Shown here one piece after another: positions 15,873-25,000 of a DNA stretch of 36,584 nucleotides. A program made the position numbers and the translations under genes. Source of the stretch: JAJYIV01 sp964499955 (GTDB taxonomy: Bacteria; Patescibacteriota; Patescibacteriia; UBA9934; GWF2-40-263); contig CAZCMI010000005.1 in the NCBI GenBank assembly GCA_964499955.1, positions 1-36,584 of the forward strand. The letters are read 5' to 3'. The notes under the pieces were generated by a model, which made no database searches, was not told the DNA's origin, and saw nothing but the letters and a program-made list of their open reading frames with translations. Every line of letters starts with the position of its first letter. Within the stretch, counting starts at the first letter, position 1.

Positions 15873-15896
15873 ACGTAAATTGAAGGACGTCAACAT

Positions 15897-15924
15897 ATTG
15901 TATAAGGACACCGTACCTCGTCCA
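15897..15924 (-). promoter_or_regulatory. Promoter candidate TGGACG-16-TACAAT
   Basis: Minus strand: -35-like TGGACG (15919-15924), 16-nt spacer, -10 TACAAT (15897-15902). It would drive the hypothetical gene and perhaps serS. It lies back to back with the plus-strand promoter at 15945-15953. Confidence 0.45.
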
Positions 15925-15944
15925 CCGTATCGAAGACCACACCG

Positions 15945-15953
15945 TGCTATACT
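15945..15953 (+). promoter_or_regulatory. Extended -10 promoter TGCTATACT
   Basis: Plus-strand extended -10 about 49 nt before the ATG at 16002. It has the same TGCTAT core as the promoters at 335, 11889 and 33077. Confidence 0.6.
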
Positions 15954-16001
15954 TTGGGGAGTGCCATTCCTAATCGCCGCCCGCGCGGCCCGCATGCTCC
16001 T

Positions 16002-16352
16002 ATGAAAAAGATGACAAAGGAGAACATCAAGAAGCACGCCCGCAAGGTGCGAAACGTGACGGAAGAGGAATATAAGGAATTGCAGGAAGGATACGGCAAG
16101 CTGATGGGCGGCGTGCGCGGCATGGACACGCCCGGGTTGCTCGGCCTGTGCGTGATTGGCCTGGCCGCCGTCCTGCTGTTCAACAACCGGTTCATCGACC
16201 TGGCCGGGTTGCTGGTCTTCGCCTACGCTTTCTATCTGTTCGTGCACAAGTCCAGCCACCAGGAGGGCTATTTCGAAGGGTATTACGACCACAAGTGCAC
16301 GGTGAACGGAAAAGGAGACACAGAGCCGAAAGGCGACAAGGCAAAGGAGTAA
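16002..16352 (+). CDS. Small two-helix membrane protein, unknown function
   Basis: 116 residues from MKKMTKENIKKHARK. A strongly basic, helical N-terminus of about 50 residues (including TEEEYKELQEGYGKLM) is followed by two membrane segments (about 54-72, LLGLCVIGLAAVLLF, and 76-92, DLAGLLVFAYAFYLFVH). A short charged tail follows (SSHQEGYFEGYYDHKC ... KGDKAKE). No enzyme or transporter motif is visible. It is a single-gene unit: its own extended -10 promoter and a strong terminator 29 nt after the stop. The start context is GCTCCTATG without a Shine-Dalgarno sequence. The ATG at 15954 is rejected because it lies at the expected transcription start. Confidence 0.75.
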   Translation: MKKMTKENIKKHARKVRNVTEEEYKELQEGYGKLMGGVRGMDTPGLLGLCVIGLAAVLLFNNRFIDLAGLLVFAYAFYLFVHKSSHQEGYFEGYYDHKCTVNGKGDTEPKGDKAKE

Positions 16353-16380
16353 GGATGTGGCGGAAAAATAGACGCATGCA

Positions 16381-16417
16381 AAAACCACCCGGTGCCTTTG
16401 GTGCCGGGTGGTTTTTT
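16381..16417. terminator. Bidirectional terminator between convergent genes
   Basis: A perfect 12-bp stem (16381-16392 with 16404-16415, 11-nt loop) with a run of T on the plus side and a run of A at the left arm, so it can serve the membrane protein gene (plus) and the small ORF (minus). Confidence 0.9.
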
Positions 16418-16437
16418 GTTTCGCATATCTTCCTTCC

Positions 16438-16599
16438 CTATACCGCTTGAAGTTTCTTGCTCCGCTTCAAGAGATCCCGCTGGTCTTTATTCGCTCGACG
16501 TGCCGCTTCCATAAACACTTGCCGTTGCTCTTCTTTCGGCGCGTTCAGCAAAAAATCCGACACGTCCTTGTATTTTCCCCGCACATTCTTGATGGACAT
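16438..16599 (-). CDS. Small basic hypothetical protein
   Basis: 53 residues from MSIKNVRGKYKDVSDFLLN, helical and basic, ending KRSKKLQAV. The frame extends 15 codons up to a TTG at 16644, giving MSDCVGQLNKITWVY, but that extension looks copied from the BRO gene (see the 19-bp palindromes), so the ATG at 16599 is preferred. The family was not recognised; the size and the position beside an antirepressor remnant would fit a phage-type accessory protein. It is bounded by the terminator at 16381-16417. Confidence 0.5.
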   Translation of the reverse strand: MSIKNVRGKYKDVSDFLLNAPKEEQRQVFMEAARRANKDQRDLLKRSKKLQAV

Positions 16600-16624
16600 A
16601 TAAACCCATGTGATTTTATTCAAC

Positions 16625-16643
16625 TGTCCGACGCAATCGGACA
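16625..16643. repeat. 19-bp palindrome TGTCCGACGCAATCGGACA (copy 1)
   Basis: Seven-base arms TGTCCGA/TCGGACA around 5 nt. It shares its arms, its total length and the flanking TTCAAC with the copy at 17192-17210. It could be an operator or the scar of a small duplication. Confidence 0.55.
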
Positions 16644-16649
16644 ACTGGC

Positions 16650-17382
16650 CTATTCCAACCGCTTTTTGCGTTGGGGTTGCGTCAGATAATTGTCCGGCTT
16701 TGAAACCGGCTTTCCCGTTTCTTGTTCCAGTTGGGTCCGCGCATTCCCTGCCACCGCCCCGCCCTTTTGCGCGGCGGTTTTGTTTTCCTCGAATCCCTGG
16801 GCGTCCTTTGCACGGGCAATCTCCGTCGTGGACGCTTCGCCCAGCATGGAAAAGATGAGCTCCACGTCCGTCATGTGGTCACGGAGGTTTTCCCTCACGC
16901 ACGCCCCGCTTGCGCCACTCGCCGGTCAGCTCGTCCCGGACGGCGATGCCGCGCATGCGCTTCTCAATCCAGGCGTCGGAATATCCCTTGGCCTTGTAAA
17001 TCGCCCGCGCCCGCTTGGTGGCCAATTCCGGGTCTTCGATCTCCTGCACGCGCTCGTAGCCAACCCGAGCCAGCCAGCGCTTGAACGGCTCGGCCTTGGG
17101 AGACGGGATGGACTGAACGATACGAAACATCGTTTCCGTATTCGCGCAGTCCGTCTCGCGCATTTTCCCGTCGGGAGCCGTCATTTTCAACTGTCCGATA
17201 TTATCGGACACTTCAACATACCCTTCCTCTGCAAGCTTTTTCTTCAGGTCGCTCCAATATTTTCTTGGGCGTTCCGTTTCCGTTAGCACCTCGATGACGT
17301 CGATAACGGAAAACCACCATTCGTTCTTGTGAATGGTCTTGCGGACCGTCTTGCCTCGGAACAGGGCGATTTTGTCATTCAT
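16650..17382 (-). pseudogene. Broken BRO-N/DinD-like prophage antirepressor gene
   Basis: Two adjacent frames make up one family member. The N-terminal frame (16879-17382) starts MNDKIALFRGKTVRKTIHKNEWWFSVIDV, a Bro-N domain, runs through SIPSPKAEPFKRWLARVGYERVQEIEDPELA and YSDAWIEKRMRGIAVRDELTGEWRKRGV, then stops after REGKPP. The C-terminal frame continues from RENLRDHMTDVELIFSMLGEA to KPVSKPDNYL, ending at 16650. In intact relatives, as I recall them, about 28 residues lie between these parts, so a short deletion plus frame change at about 16880-16905 broke the gene. Bro-N proteins bind DNA and are common in phages and mobile DNA. TATCCT at 17389-17394 lies just 6 nt before the start. Inactivity is inferred. 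Confidence 0.75.
17192..17210. repeat. 19-bp palindrome TGTCCGATATTATCGGACA (copy 2)
   Basis: Nine-base arms around one central base, inside the Bro-N coding region where it encodes SDNIGQL. Matches the copy at 16625-16643, which lies in an equivalent reading (SDCVGQL). Confidence 0.6.
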
Positions 17383-17561
17383 ATGACAAGGATACACGAT
17401 TGAACATGCGGATGCAGACAACACAAAACCCCGGCGCCGAAGCACACGGGGGATTCATGCGGGGCCCAGGGCAAACCGGGGGCCAACGCCGTGGGGCGTT
17501 CCATCCACCTTGCAAACATTCAATCACGAACGCGCGGCGCGGGTCAAACACGGCGCCCACC

Positions 17562-17601
17562 AATAAAAAGACCCCCGCCCTTGCGTTCAAGAAGCGGGGG
17601 T
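17562..17601 (-). terminator. Intrinsic terminator overlapping the end of the 73-residue gene
   Basis: An 8-bp GC stem (ACCCCCGC at 17571-17578 with 17594-17601) followed on the minus strand by CTTTTTATT. The stop codon of the small gene (17587-17589) is inside the hairpin loop. Confidence 0.85.
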
Positions 17602-17808
17602 GCGGCCGGCGTAGGCGGCCACGGAGGCGGCGGGCCGGCGGAGAGACGCGCGTTTGGGCTGCCTGCTGTGCGAGCTGGCGGGCGGCGGGAGCGGGTGAAG
17701 CGGCAGGTCCGGCAGGCCGTTCACAAACCGTTCCCGCGTGGAACAGCCGGGGATGCGGCTGGTGTCTTCCGGGTCGCGCTCCGTGGGTATCGGGCGGGGT
17801 CGGGACAT
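17587..17808 (-). CDS. Small Arg/Pro-rich hypothetical protein with consensus ribosome-binding site
   Basis: 73 residues, MSRPRPIPTERDPEDTSRIP onward, rich in Pro, Arg, Ser and Ala, probably disordered, with no membrane helix. The case for a real gene is the perfect AAGGAGGT at 17814-17821, 5 nt before the ATG, and a strong terminator at its end. Both are rare in this window, where most genes lack a Shine-Dalgarno sequence. The family was not recognised. It sits between the antirepressor remnant and the divergently transcribed lipoprotein gene, which has the same type of ribosome-binding site, so the two may have arrived together. Confidence 0.55.
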   Translation of the reverse strand: MSRPRPIPTERDPEDTSRIPGCSTRERFVNGLPDLPLHPLPPPASSHSRQPKRASLRRPAASVAAYAGRTPAS

Positions 17809-17911
17809 GGCGTACCTCCTTGGGGCTGCGTGGCGCCGACGGGCGCCGGTTGGAAGGTTCTGCCCCTATGAAGCCACAGAGCCGCGCTCTTGTCCAATTT
17901 CGTTCAGAAAC

Positions 17912-17941
17912 TTGACAAAATCGCAAAAATGTGGCTTTATA
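17912..17941 (+). promoter_or_regulatory. Promoter candidate for the lipoprotein gene
   Basis: TTGACA (17912-17917), an 18-nt spacer, then TTTATA (17936-17941); TATACA at 17938-17943 is the alternative -10 with a 20-nt spacer. It lies in an AT-rich patch about 115 nt before the ATG at 18057. Confidence 0.5.
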
Positions 17942-18056
17942 CAGCCAAGCTCTTTTCATACGAAACCAATTCCGGTTCCCGCTGAGTGAGAGCTGAGCGC
18001 CATTCCGGCGCGCCATGCATCGCGGCTCGAGAGCCGGATGATGCGAGGAGGCCGCC

Positions 18057-18935
18057 ATGGCCACCTTCATTCGCAAGACGCTCGGCCCCGGCGCCGCATG
18101 GTGCGCGCTGGTCTTCATCCTCGCCCTCTTCCCCGCCTGCGGACCCGGCGACGAGAACGTGGGCGACGGCGGCTGCACCACCTGCCAGGGGGACGGAGGC
18201 AACAGCCTCTGCTCCCAGAGCAGCAACCCCGGCAGCGAGTGCCAGGACCCGGACGGCGGAGAGGAGAAGATTCCCTCCACCATCACCCTGTACGCCCCCG
18301 AGGAGGTGGGAGAGGTGACGTTCCACCGCCTGCACAATCCGGACAACCTGTGGCTGGATGGATCCGAGGTTCCGTCCGGATGCGAACTGTCTGTCTTGTG
18401 TCTGTTCACGGTTCCGCACGATGCCATGCGTGGGTTTGGATTCGGCATCATGCATGCGAAGTATCTCTTCGCGGAACAGATTGTGCATGCCCGTATGCAC
18501 AACGAACACCACGAGGTGCACTGGACCGAAGAGGGCGCCTACGGTATCCGCATCGGAGAACATGACGCACAGAATGAGGTCACGCAGTACTGGAAGTATG
18601 AGGATACGCAGTATTCTCAGAGCGATCCGTATCGCGTGGCGCATTTTGCAACCTCCCTGGCCGGATACCAACACTCTGTCAGCGGAGAGTGGCAACGTCG
18701 GGTTGAACTGCGAAAAGCTCTGGGAACTGCGCATCTGGGTCCTCCGTTCGCCAGCCCGCCGGTGGTGACGGGCCGATCCTTCAGTGGGGAATATGTGTCG
18801 GCCATCGGGGAGGTGCAAGTGGCCTCCGGCACCATCTCCGAGGATGGCGAAGAGATCAACTACCACCTCTTCCTCCGCGACGCAAGTGGAAACGTCCTGG
18901 GTGGGTCGGAAGGCACGTTCCGCCGTATCCACTGA
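18057..18935 (+). CDS. Putative lipoprotein of unknown function, possibly acquired
   Basis: 292 residues from MATFIRKTLGPGAAWCALVF; GAGGAGG ends 5 nt before this ATG. The signal peptide ends in a lipobox (ALFPAC, Cys near residue 28). An acidic Gly/Cys linker follows (GPGDENVGDGGCTTCQGDGG, plus two more cysteines), then a globular domain from about residue 80 (STITLYAPEEVGEVTFHRLH). A histidine-rich stretch (HAKYLFAEQIVHARMHNEHHEVHW) could bind metal. The end (YHLFLRDASGNVLGGSEGTF) looks beta-rich. No family was recognised. A lipobox with a Gly/Asp/Cys spacer is a style I associate with myxobacterial lipoproteins. The first 290 or so coding bases are far more GC-biased than the rest, so the gene may be a mosaic. 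It has its own promoter candidate and a very strong terminator. Confidence 0.7.
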   Translation: MATFIRKTLGPGAAWCALVFILALFPACGPGDENVGDGGCTTCQGDGGNSLCSQSSNPGSECQDPDGGEEKIPSTITLYAPEEVGEVTFHRLHNPDNLWLDGSEVPSGCELSVLCLFTVPHDAMRGFGFGIMHAKYLFAEQIVHARMHNEHHEVHWTEEGAYGIRIGEHDAQNEVTQYWKYEDTQYSQSDPYRVAHFATSLAGYQHSVSGEWQRRVELRKALGTAHLGPPFASPPVVTGRSFSGEYVSAIGEVQVASGTISEDGEEINYHLFLRDASGNVLGGSEGTFRRIH

Positions 18936-18959
18936 CGACGGACGAGCCGTCGGTCGCCT

Positions 18960-19009
18960 GCCGGTGAACACCTGTTCAGATAATGAACAAGTGTTCACCG
19001 GCTTTTTTA
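18960..19009 (+). terminator. Very strong intrinsic terminator after the lipoprotein gene
   Basis: A 19-bp stem with a single mismatch (18960-18978 with 18984-19002, loop GATAA) followed by TTTTTTAT. Unusually long for this window. Confidence 0.95.
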
Positions 19010-19025
19010 TTCCACCTTACAAACG

Positions 19026-19060
19026 AAACACCCGTTCCTTGCGTGGAACGGGTGTTTGTC
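19026..19060. terminator. Terminator after the giant cysteine-rich gene
   Basis: A perfect 13-bp stem (19026-19038 with 19045-19057, 6-nt loop). On the minus strand a modest CGTTTG tail follows, while the plus strand shows GTCTTTT. It lies just past the giant gene stop at 19063 and faces the lipoprotein terminator. Confidence 0.8.
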
Positions 19061-19062
19061 TT

Positions 19063-22000
19063 TTATCTCGGCTCCACAACGACGTATCCGGCGAAATACA
19101 CCCAAGGGTTTGAAGACCTCTGGTTATCTTCAACTGGCGTAGGCTTGGGGTATTCCGCTTTGCACTCCACTCCGAAACACTGCGGTGTACCGTCCGGACC
19201 AGTCGTACACGTCCCCGTACACCACCCCCAGTTGTCCACCACGTGCACGCGGGGCTGGAACACGCAACGGTCCACCGCATTTGGCACGGGACCGGCCGTG
19301 CAAGGAGAGTTCAGCAGACTGTTCGTGCCGGCTTGCAGCTGGCAGGTCGGCAGGTTCTCAAGCATCGCCTGGCTGCACACGTAGTCGTGTGTGAAGTTCA
19401 GGTACCCCGTTTCACACGCCTGGCTGGAATAGCCGAACTCAGGTCCACTGCCGCACCACGCCGTGTTGTCGGCGTCACTCTGCAGGCCGCGACGGTTCTT
19501 ATAGAAGTTATCTGCCGCTACAGAACCCGTCTGGCTGGTTGTGGGCCAGTAAACGCGCTGTTGATGATGATCGGCGCCCTGACTCATCACGTCCCCGTCG
19601 CCCCAGTCCACGATCACACGACGCAGGGGCATCTGTTCATGGTCCGCCCAGGCGAAGAATGAAGCGTTTATGGATTTGTACCCACTACCACCTATCACAT
19701 TGCCTTCTGAAACGCCGTTCACGCTGATGAATCCTTGTCGTCCTTCCACACATCCACCGCCTGGCTTGCATTCGCCGATGGATGCTACTTGAGGCGGAGT
19801 GGCTGTATCTATACCCCCTGCACTTGAACCATCCATCACTGTTTGACCGAACGACGACACAGGCTCGTATTGACCGAGGTGTGTTCCAGCATGACCGCCA
19901 ATCCAACGGAACACTCTGAGCGCCTGGTGGAAAATTGTCCGCAAACGTTCATATGGTTCAGTGTTTGCAGGAAATGCCGGCCCGCCACCTTGCGACGTAA
20001 TCGCTACCGACCTGTAGTTAACAAGATGGGGATCATTTGGAGCTGTCTCCCAAAAAATCTCCCCTGTATAGGTCAGCTGCGACGAAGGATTAGAGCAATT
20101 AATACCGATAAGATAATTTTGTTTAAAGATAAGCCGGCAATAGACACCCGGACTCGGTTGAATAATCTCATCCTCACGACCCCCTATGACAAGACAATTT
20201 CCCTCTTGTACACCAGGTCCATGTTCCAAAGCTCGAATTGGCGTGAGGAGGGGAATCAGGGGGCAGATACGAAGCTTGGACACGTAATCCGGCATGGGAT
20301 CGCAAACGATAGCGTTTGTTTGATTTATCCCAGCAAAGCGACATTCTCCCGTTCCTCCTTGTCCCTTCAGGTCATAGCGGGAGGCGGCAAAGTGACTTGG
20401 ATTCGTTGGTCCCGTCTGAACACGCAGCGGGGCTTTATCGATACTGGGATCCGCCGTGGGATCCGCTGCTTGACCGAAAATAACCCGCTCCATATTCCGT
20501 CCGTAATTCAAATCCGGTATTTCATGTGTTGATCCATCCGCAGTGCGCTGCGTCCACGCGACGTTGTATACAGACATGTTGGCTTGATTCTGCGGAGGCG
20601 ACGTTGAAGACAAGGAACGAGAAGACGTTTGAACGACCTCAGAACACCCAAGATAACTGTGTTGGGCAAGATACACGCTCCCATTGGCTGCGGCATAGTT
20701 CCTCAACGTCCCAGCGGCACCAGATTCCCTCGCAGAACTTGTTACCTGTGCAATATTTGCGACATTTGAACCAATCCTCAAATACGCTGCTGCCTGCCAA
20801 TAAGGCAACCCGCGCGCAAAGCACGATGCATATTCACTCCGAAGTCCCTGAAAAACATCTTGCTTTACGAAATAAATTTCTGAGGTCCCGGGACCTGTGT
20901 GGGTAATATTGGGAGCGTCGGAGGCATTGTTAGGGGGGTTGCATGCTTCTCCCTTTGCATCCGTTGCAAATTTTGGCACGCAGATGTACGCGAAACCTGC
21001 CTTCCACGCCGTATCGTCATCATCGTCCGGTCTTGGGCCGGAATTCCCGTCATCTCGTCTTCCGTCCGTGTAATCTTCCAAAACGGCACACAAAGCCCAG
21101 TGCCGCCCACCAAGACTCGTTGCACTAGGACGGAGGTCCGGTGCCAATGCACCAGCCTGTGTTATTACGGCAAAATATCCGTTTGGACATCCTATGTCTT
21201 TAATTTCATTCGCAGTTGGCCACCGATCTACAGCGGGCTGTATTGGATCCGACTGGGCATGATTAAAGCCTGAAGGCATCGTGCTGAAGCTCGGCAGAAG
21301 ATCAGAGTAAAGACACGAGACATCTAGCGCATTTCCCGTACTCACGCCGCTGTTTCTCGTATCCCAAATATTCGTCCCAAGATCAACGTATACGTCCGTC
21401 TCCGTGCAATAGTAGTTATCCCGGCCGTTGTGGAACCCCGCCTGGATGTCCTTACCGTACAGGTCCGTAGCTCCCTTTACACTGTCAATCGGCAACCAGG
21501 TCAAACACGGGCGTTCCGTGTTGCCGCCGTACAAGGAAATGGAGGTGTCGTATTCCAAGCAGTATCCTTCCCAACCGATTTTTTCTTGAATACCTGTCTG
21601 CAAGGAACACGTTCCGCCAGCACAATCCGTATTCGTCGTACACATCACTCCGTCATTTGATCCGCCTGTGCAGATACCACGAATGTTATCCTTTTCCTCC
21701 TGCCCATCCTCCCCAACCTGTCCTGGCGAGAAATGACGCACGGTCATGCCGTTGCCGTATTCAACGCGGGTGTACTCGCACATACAGTCGTTGTTGGCGA
21801 CGTACCTGCCACTTTGCGGATCCCATTTGGGTGCGCACACGTTTGCCTGCTCGAACCCGCGCCGATAGGTGAAGGGGCGGGCAAGGACGTTCAGAAGATT
21901 GGTGACATCCTGCGACCGCACCGACTGCCAGTCCCATTCGCTCACCACCTGGCTCGGGAAAGGAGCAAAAGCATCCGGATACCCGCGGCACGCCACCTCT

Positions 22001-25000
22001 TGGGCTTGCTGACGGGCAAAGACGTCCAACTGGCCGTCGGCGTTTTGGTCGCGGAAATCCACGAGGCACAAGTTGTTCACGCACGCGCCCGCCTGCACGC
22101 CCGCCTGGTGGATACAGCGTTGGTTTCCACTGCAAGAAGCGTCCGTGCTGCACCGAATGGTTGGGTTTAACGTATCCACGCAGCGCCCGCGGCGCGTGTC
22201 GCATACATTTGTCCCGGCACAATCGTTGTTGTCCGTGCACAACTGGCCCGAAATTTCCTGACAAAACCCGATCAGACACAAATCGGTGGCGCCCGCGCAG
22301 TCATTGTCCACCGCGCAGCGGTTGCCCGAATCCCGGCAGACGCCCACGAAGCAGGAGCCGCCGAATCCAACCGCGCCTTGTTCACACGAACCGGCAACGA
22401 CGGCCGCGCGGTATTCCGGCGTGACGGTGTCACACTGGTAGCCCGACCCGCAATCCGCCGTCGTGCCGCACGTGCGCTCCAGTCCGTTGCCGTCCCGTTC
22501 AACCGTCCCCTGCGTAGTGTGTACGCACCAGCGGTCCGGATGCACGTTCACCTGCTGGATGGCCGGAACGGGCGACTGGTTGGGAATGGAATACCCCGAG
22601 TACTCCAATCCGTACCAGGAAATATTCCGGGAGGCGTACGCTTCCAGCGACAGCGGTTCCCGGGAGATTTCCAACGCCGGGTTAATGTTCGTGCCGTTGT
22701 GGATGTCGCGGTACAGGCGGAGCTGTTCGCACACCGGCTCATACTTGCCCGTCCGTTCGTCCCAGACGGAATACGATGATTGGCACCCCAGCCATTCGGC
22801 GCACTGGCGGTCGCGCACGACGCTCAGGACGGTATTCGTGTCGTTCTGGTGGAAGTACGACGCGTTGGCGCCGCCGAACTGCGCGCCATATTCCGACCGC
22901 ACGTCCACGCATGTTCCTTCCACGCGGCGGCCGGTGGTGGTTTCCAGCGTGGGGCAATCCCGGCTCGTCAAACACGCGCCGACCAATTCGAAACCGTTGG
23001 GTCCCTCCACGCGAATGCCGGTCTGCAGGTCGCGGCCGACGCCGACGTCGTACGCGCAGCGCATGGCGCACAGGTTGACCTGGTTCCCGTTCGTGTCCGT
23101 GACCTGTCCGGACGTGGCCGTGGAACAGCTGATGGGGTCGCGCAGGGCGTTCGCCTGCTCGCCGTACAAGACGTCCGCATGCGCGGAAGCCAAATAGCTC
23201 GGCGCCGCGGAATACGGCAGGTCCAGCATGTTCGTATTGTTGAACAAGACGCACCCGCCGCGTTGGCTGACCCGGCCGTTGCAAGCGTCGGTGGTTGAGG
23301 CCGGCGCCTGGCCGAGGCGGTTATTGGCAACGTACGCGTATGCCGTTCCGTACGTTGTTGTGGCGGTCGTGTCCGTCGGGTCCACGAATTCCGTGCAGCG
23401 GTTATAGCGGGCTTCGCACGCGCCGACCCAGCCGCCGTATTGGGCGTCTCCGTTCCGCCAAATGCCGTACTGTTGGCCGCCGATCAGGTTGTTGGCCGCG
23501 CATGGTTCCGGGGGCGTGGTGCCTTTGCGGAACCAACCGCTGTACGTGGTGTTGTTCAACCGAACGTCGGTACGGAACTCACACAGCTGGTCCCCCGGGT
23601 CTTTGAAGTAATACGTGCCGTCCTGGGGCGTGTTCCACGCCTCGCAGAACAGGGCTTCGTCGGAACACAGGATGCCCGGCGTGCCGTCCTCGCGCCGGTA
23701 GTCGTCCGGCCGGTTCATCAGGTAGGTGGATTGGTAGGAGGTCACCGCCGTGCGGTCCGGGTTGAAGACGGGCAGGCCCACTTCTTGGCAGCCCACGCTC
23801 GCTTCGTTGCAGGTACCGGAACCGTCGTCCACCACGTAGACGGCGCGGTCGTTGCCGACGATTTGGGTTTCCGGGCCTTCCACGATGGTGAACGTGTCGC
23901 CAAAGGGACCGGCCGGCACGCTGCCGCCGTCATAGTCGAACAAGCAGTAACTCTTCCCGGCCTGAATCGTGCACAACGTGCCGAATCCGCCGTCGGGTGC
24001 GCAATCCGTGCGCGACGTCGCCGCCTGTCCGTCTGCGGTCTGGCACCGCAGCTGGTGGATCTTGGCTGTGGCGGGTTGGGAATTCTGCGTGTGGTAGAAG
24101 ACCTGGCAGCCCACCGCGCCCTCCGGACACAGGCGGGTGAATTGGTAGATGTTGTGCGTGGCGCCCGCTTGGTCGTTGTACGCTTGGCAGCCCAGGTAGT
24201 ATTGGGGCGCCGCGGCACCCGTGCCCGGCGTGCCGTCCGGACCCGGCCCCTGGTCGCAGGAGAGCGGCGTGGTCCACGAGTCCTTCACCAACGTCAGAAT
24301 GCCTTCCGCCGCGCGCAAAGCCACGTTGTCGAAGTAGAACTCGCCGGCTTGCACGCCGAGGACGCGCAGGCGCACGTTTTCGTCGAACCACGTAAGGTTG
24401 GAGGCGTCCAACGGCCCGAGCGTGTACGGGCGCCATTCGTCCGTGAGCGCCAGGTTTTGGCTGTCGTTGTCTGGTCCGCCCGGGTTCACCAAGTTGGCCA
24501 CAGACCAACCATCAGCGCTGATGAAGGCGATCTGAACCTGGCCGGACCCCTTGGCCCAGAACTCAAACGTGTACGTGCGGGCGCCGCCGACCAACTCGTC
24601 GGGCAGTTCGCCGTAGAAGCCGCTGTTCGCCGCAGTGCCCACGGGGGTGGTCAAACGCAGCGAATGGCCGCCCGTGGCCAAGGATTCGCTGCTGATGGCG
24701 ACGGACGCCCCACCGAACCAATCGCTCTGCGGGGGCACGCTGGCATTGTTCTCGAAATTCTCCTCCGCGATGGTGCGGAAGTTGCGCCCGCTGCCGCCCG
24801 TGTAGGCGCGGCAGCCGTTGGCGGCGGCCGGACACTGGGGGCTTTCGGATCCCAACCCCAGGTACCGGCATTCGCCCGCGCCGATCCACAAACCGCCCGT
24901 CCCTTGGCAGTTCGCCTGGTCGGAATTGGTCTTGCGGTACGGCGTGCACTGGGCGCTGATGGTGACGGTTTCCGAATAGAGGCGGTAATGGATATCGCCG

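Noticed and set aside
15897..16388. Upstream extension of the hypothetical gene before serS
   Set aside because: Antisense to the two-helix membrane protein gene and upstream of the promoter.
17375..18502. 375-codon minus-strand frame across the lipoprotein start
   Set aside because: It crosses a promoter, a terminator and two better supported genes; the translation has no coherent domain.
18960..19057. Two neighbouring hairpins as ends of an insertion sequence
   Set aside because: Different sequences, each followed by T-runs; they are the facing terminators of two convergent genes, and no transposase is present.
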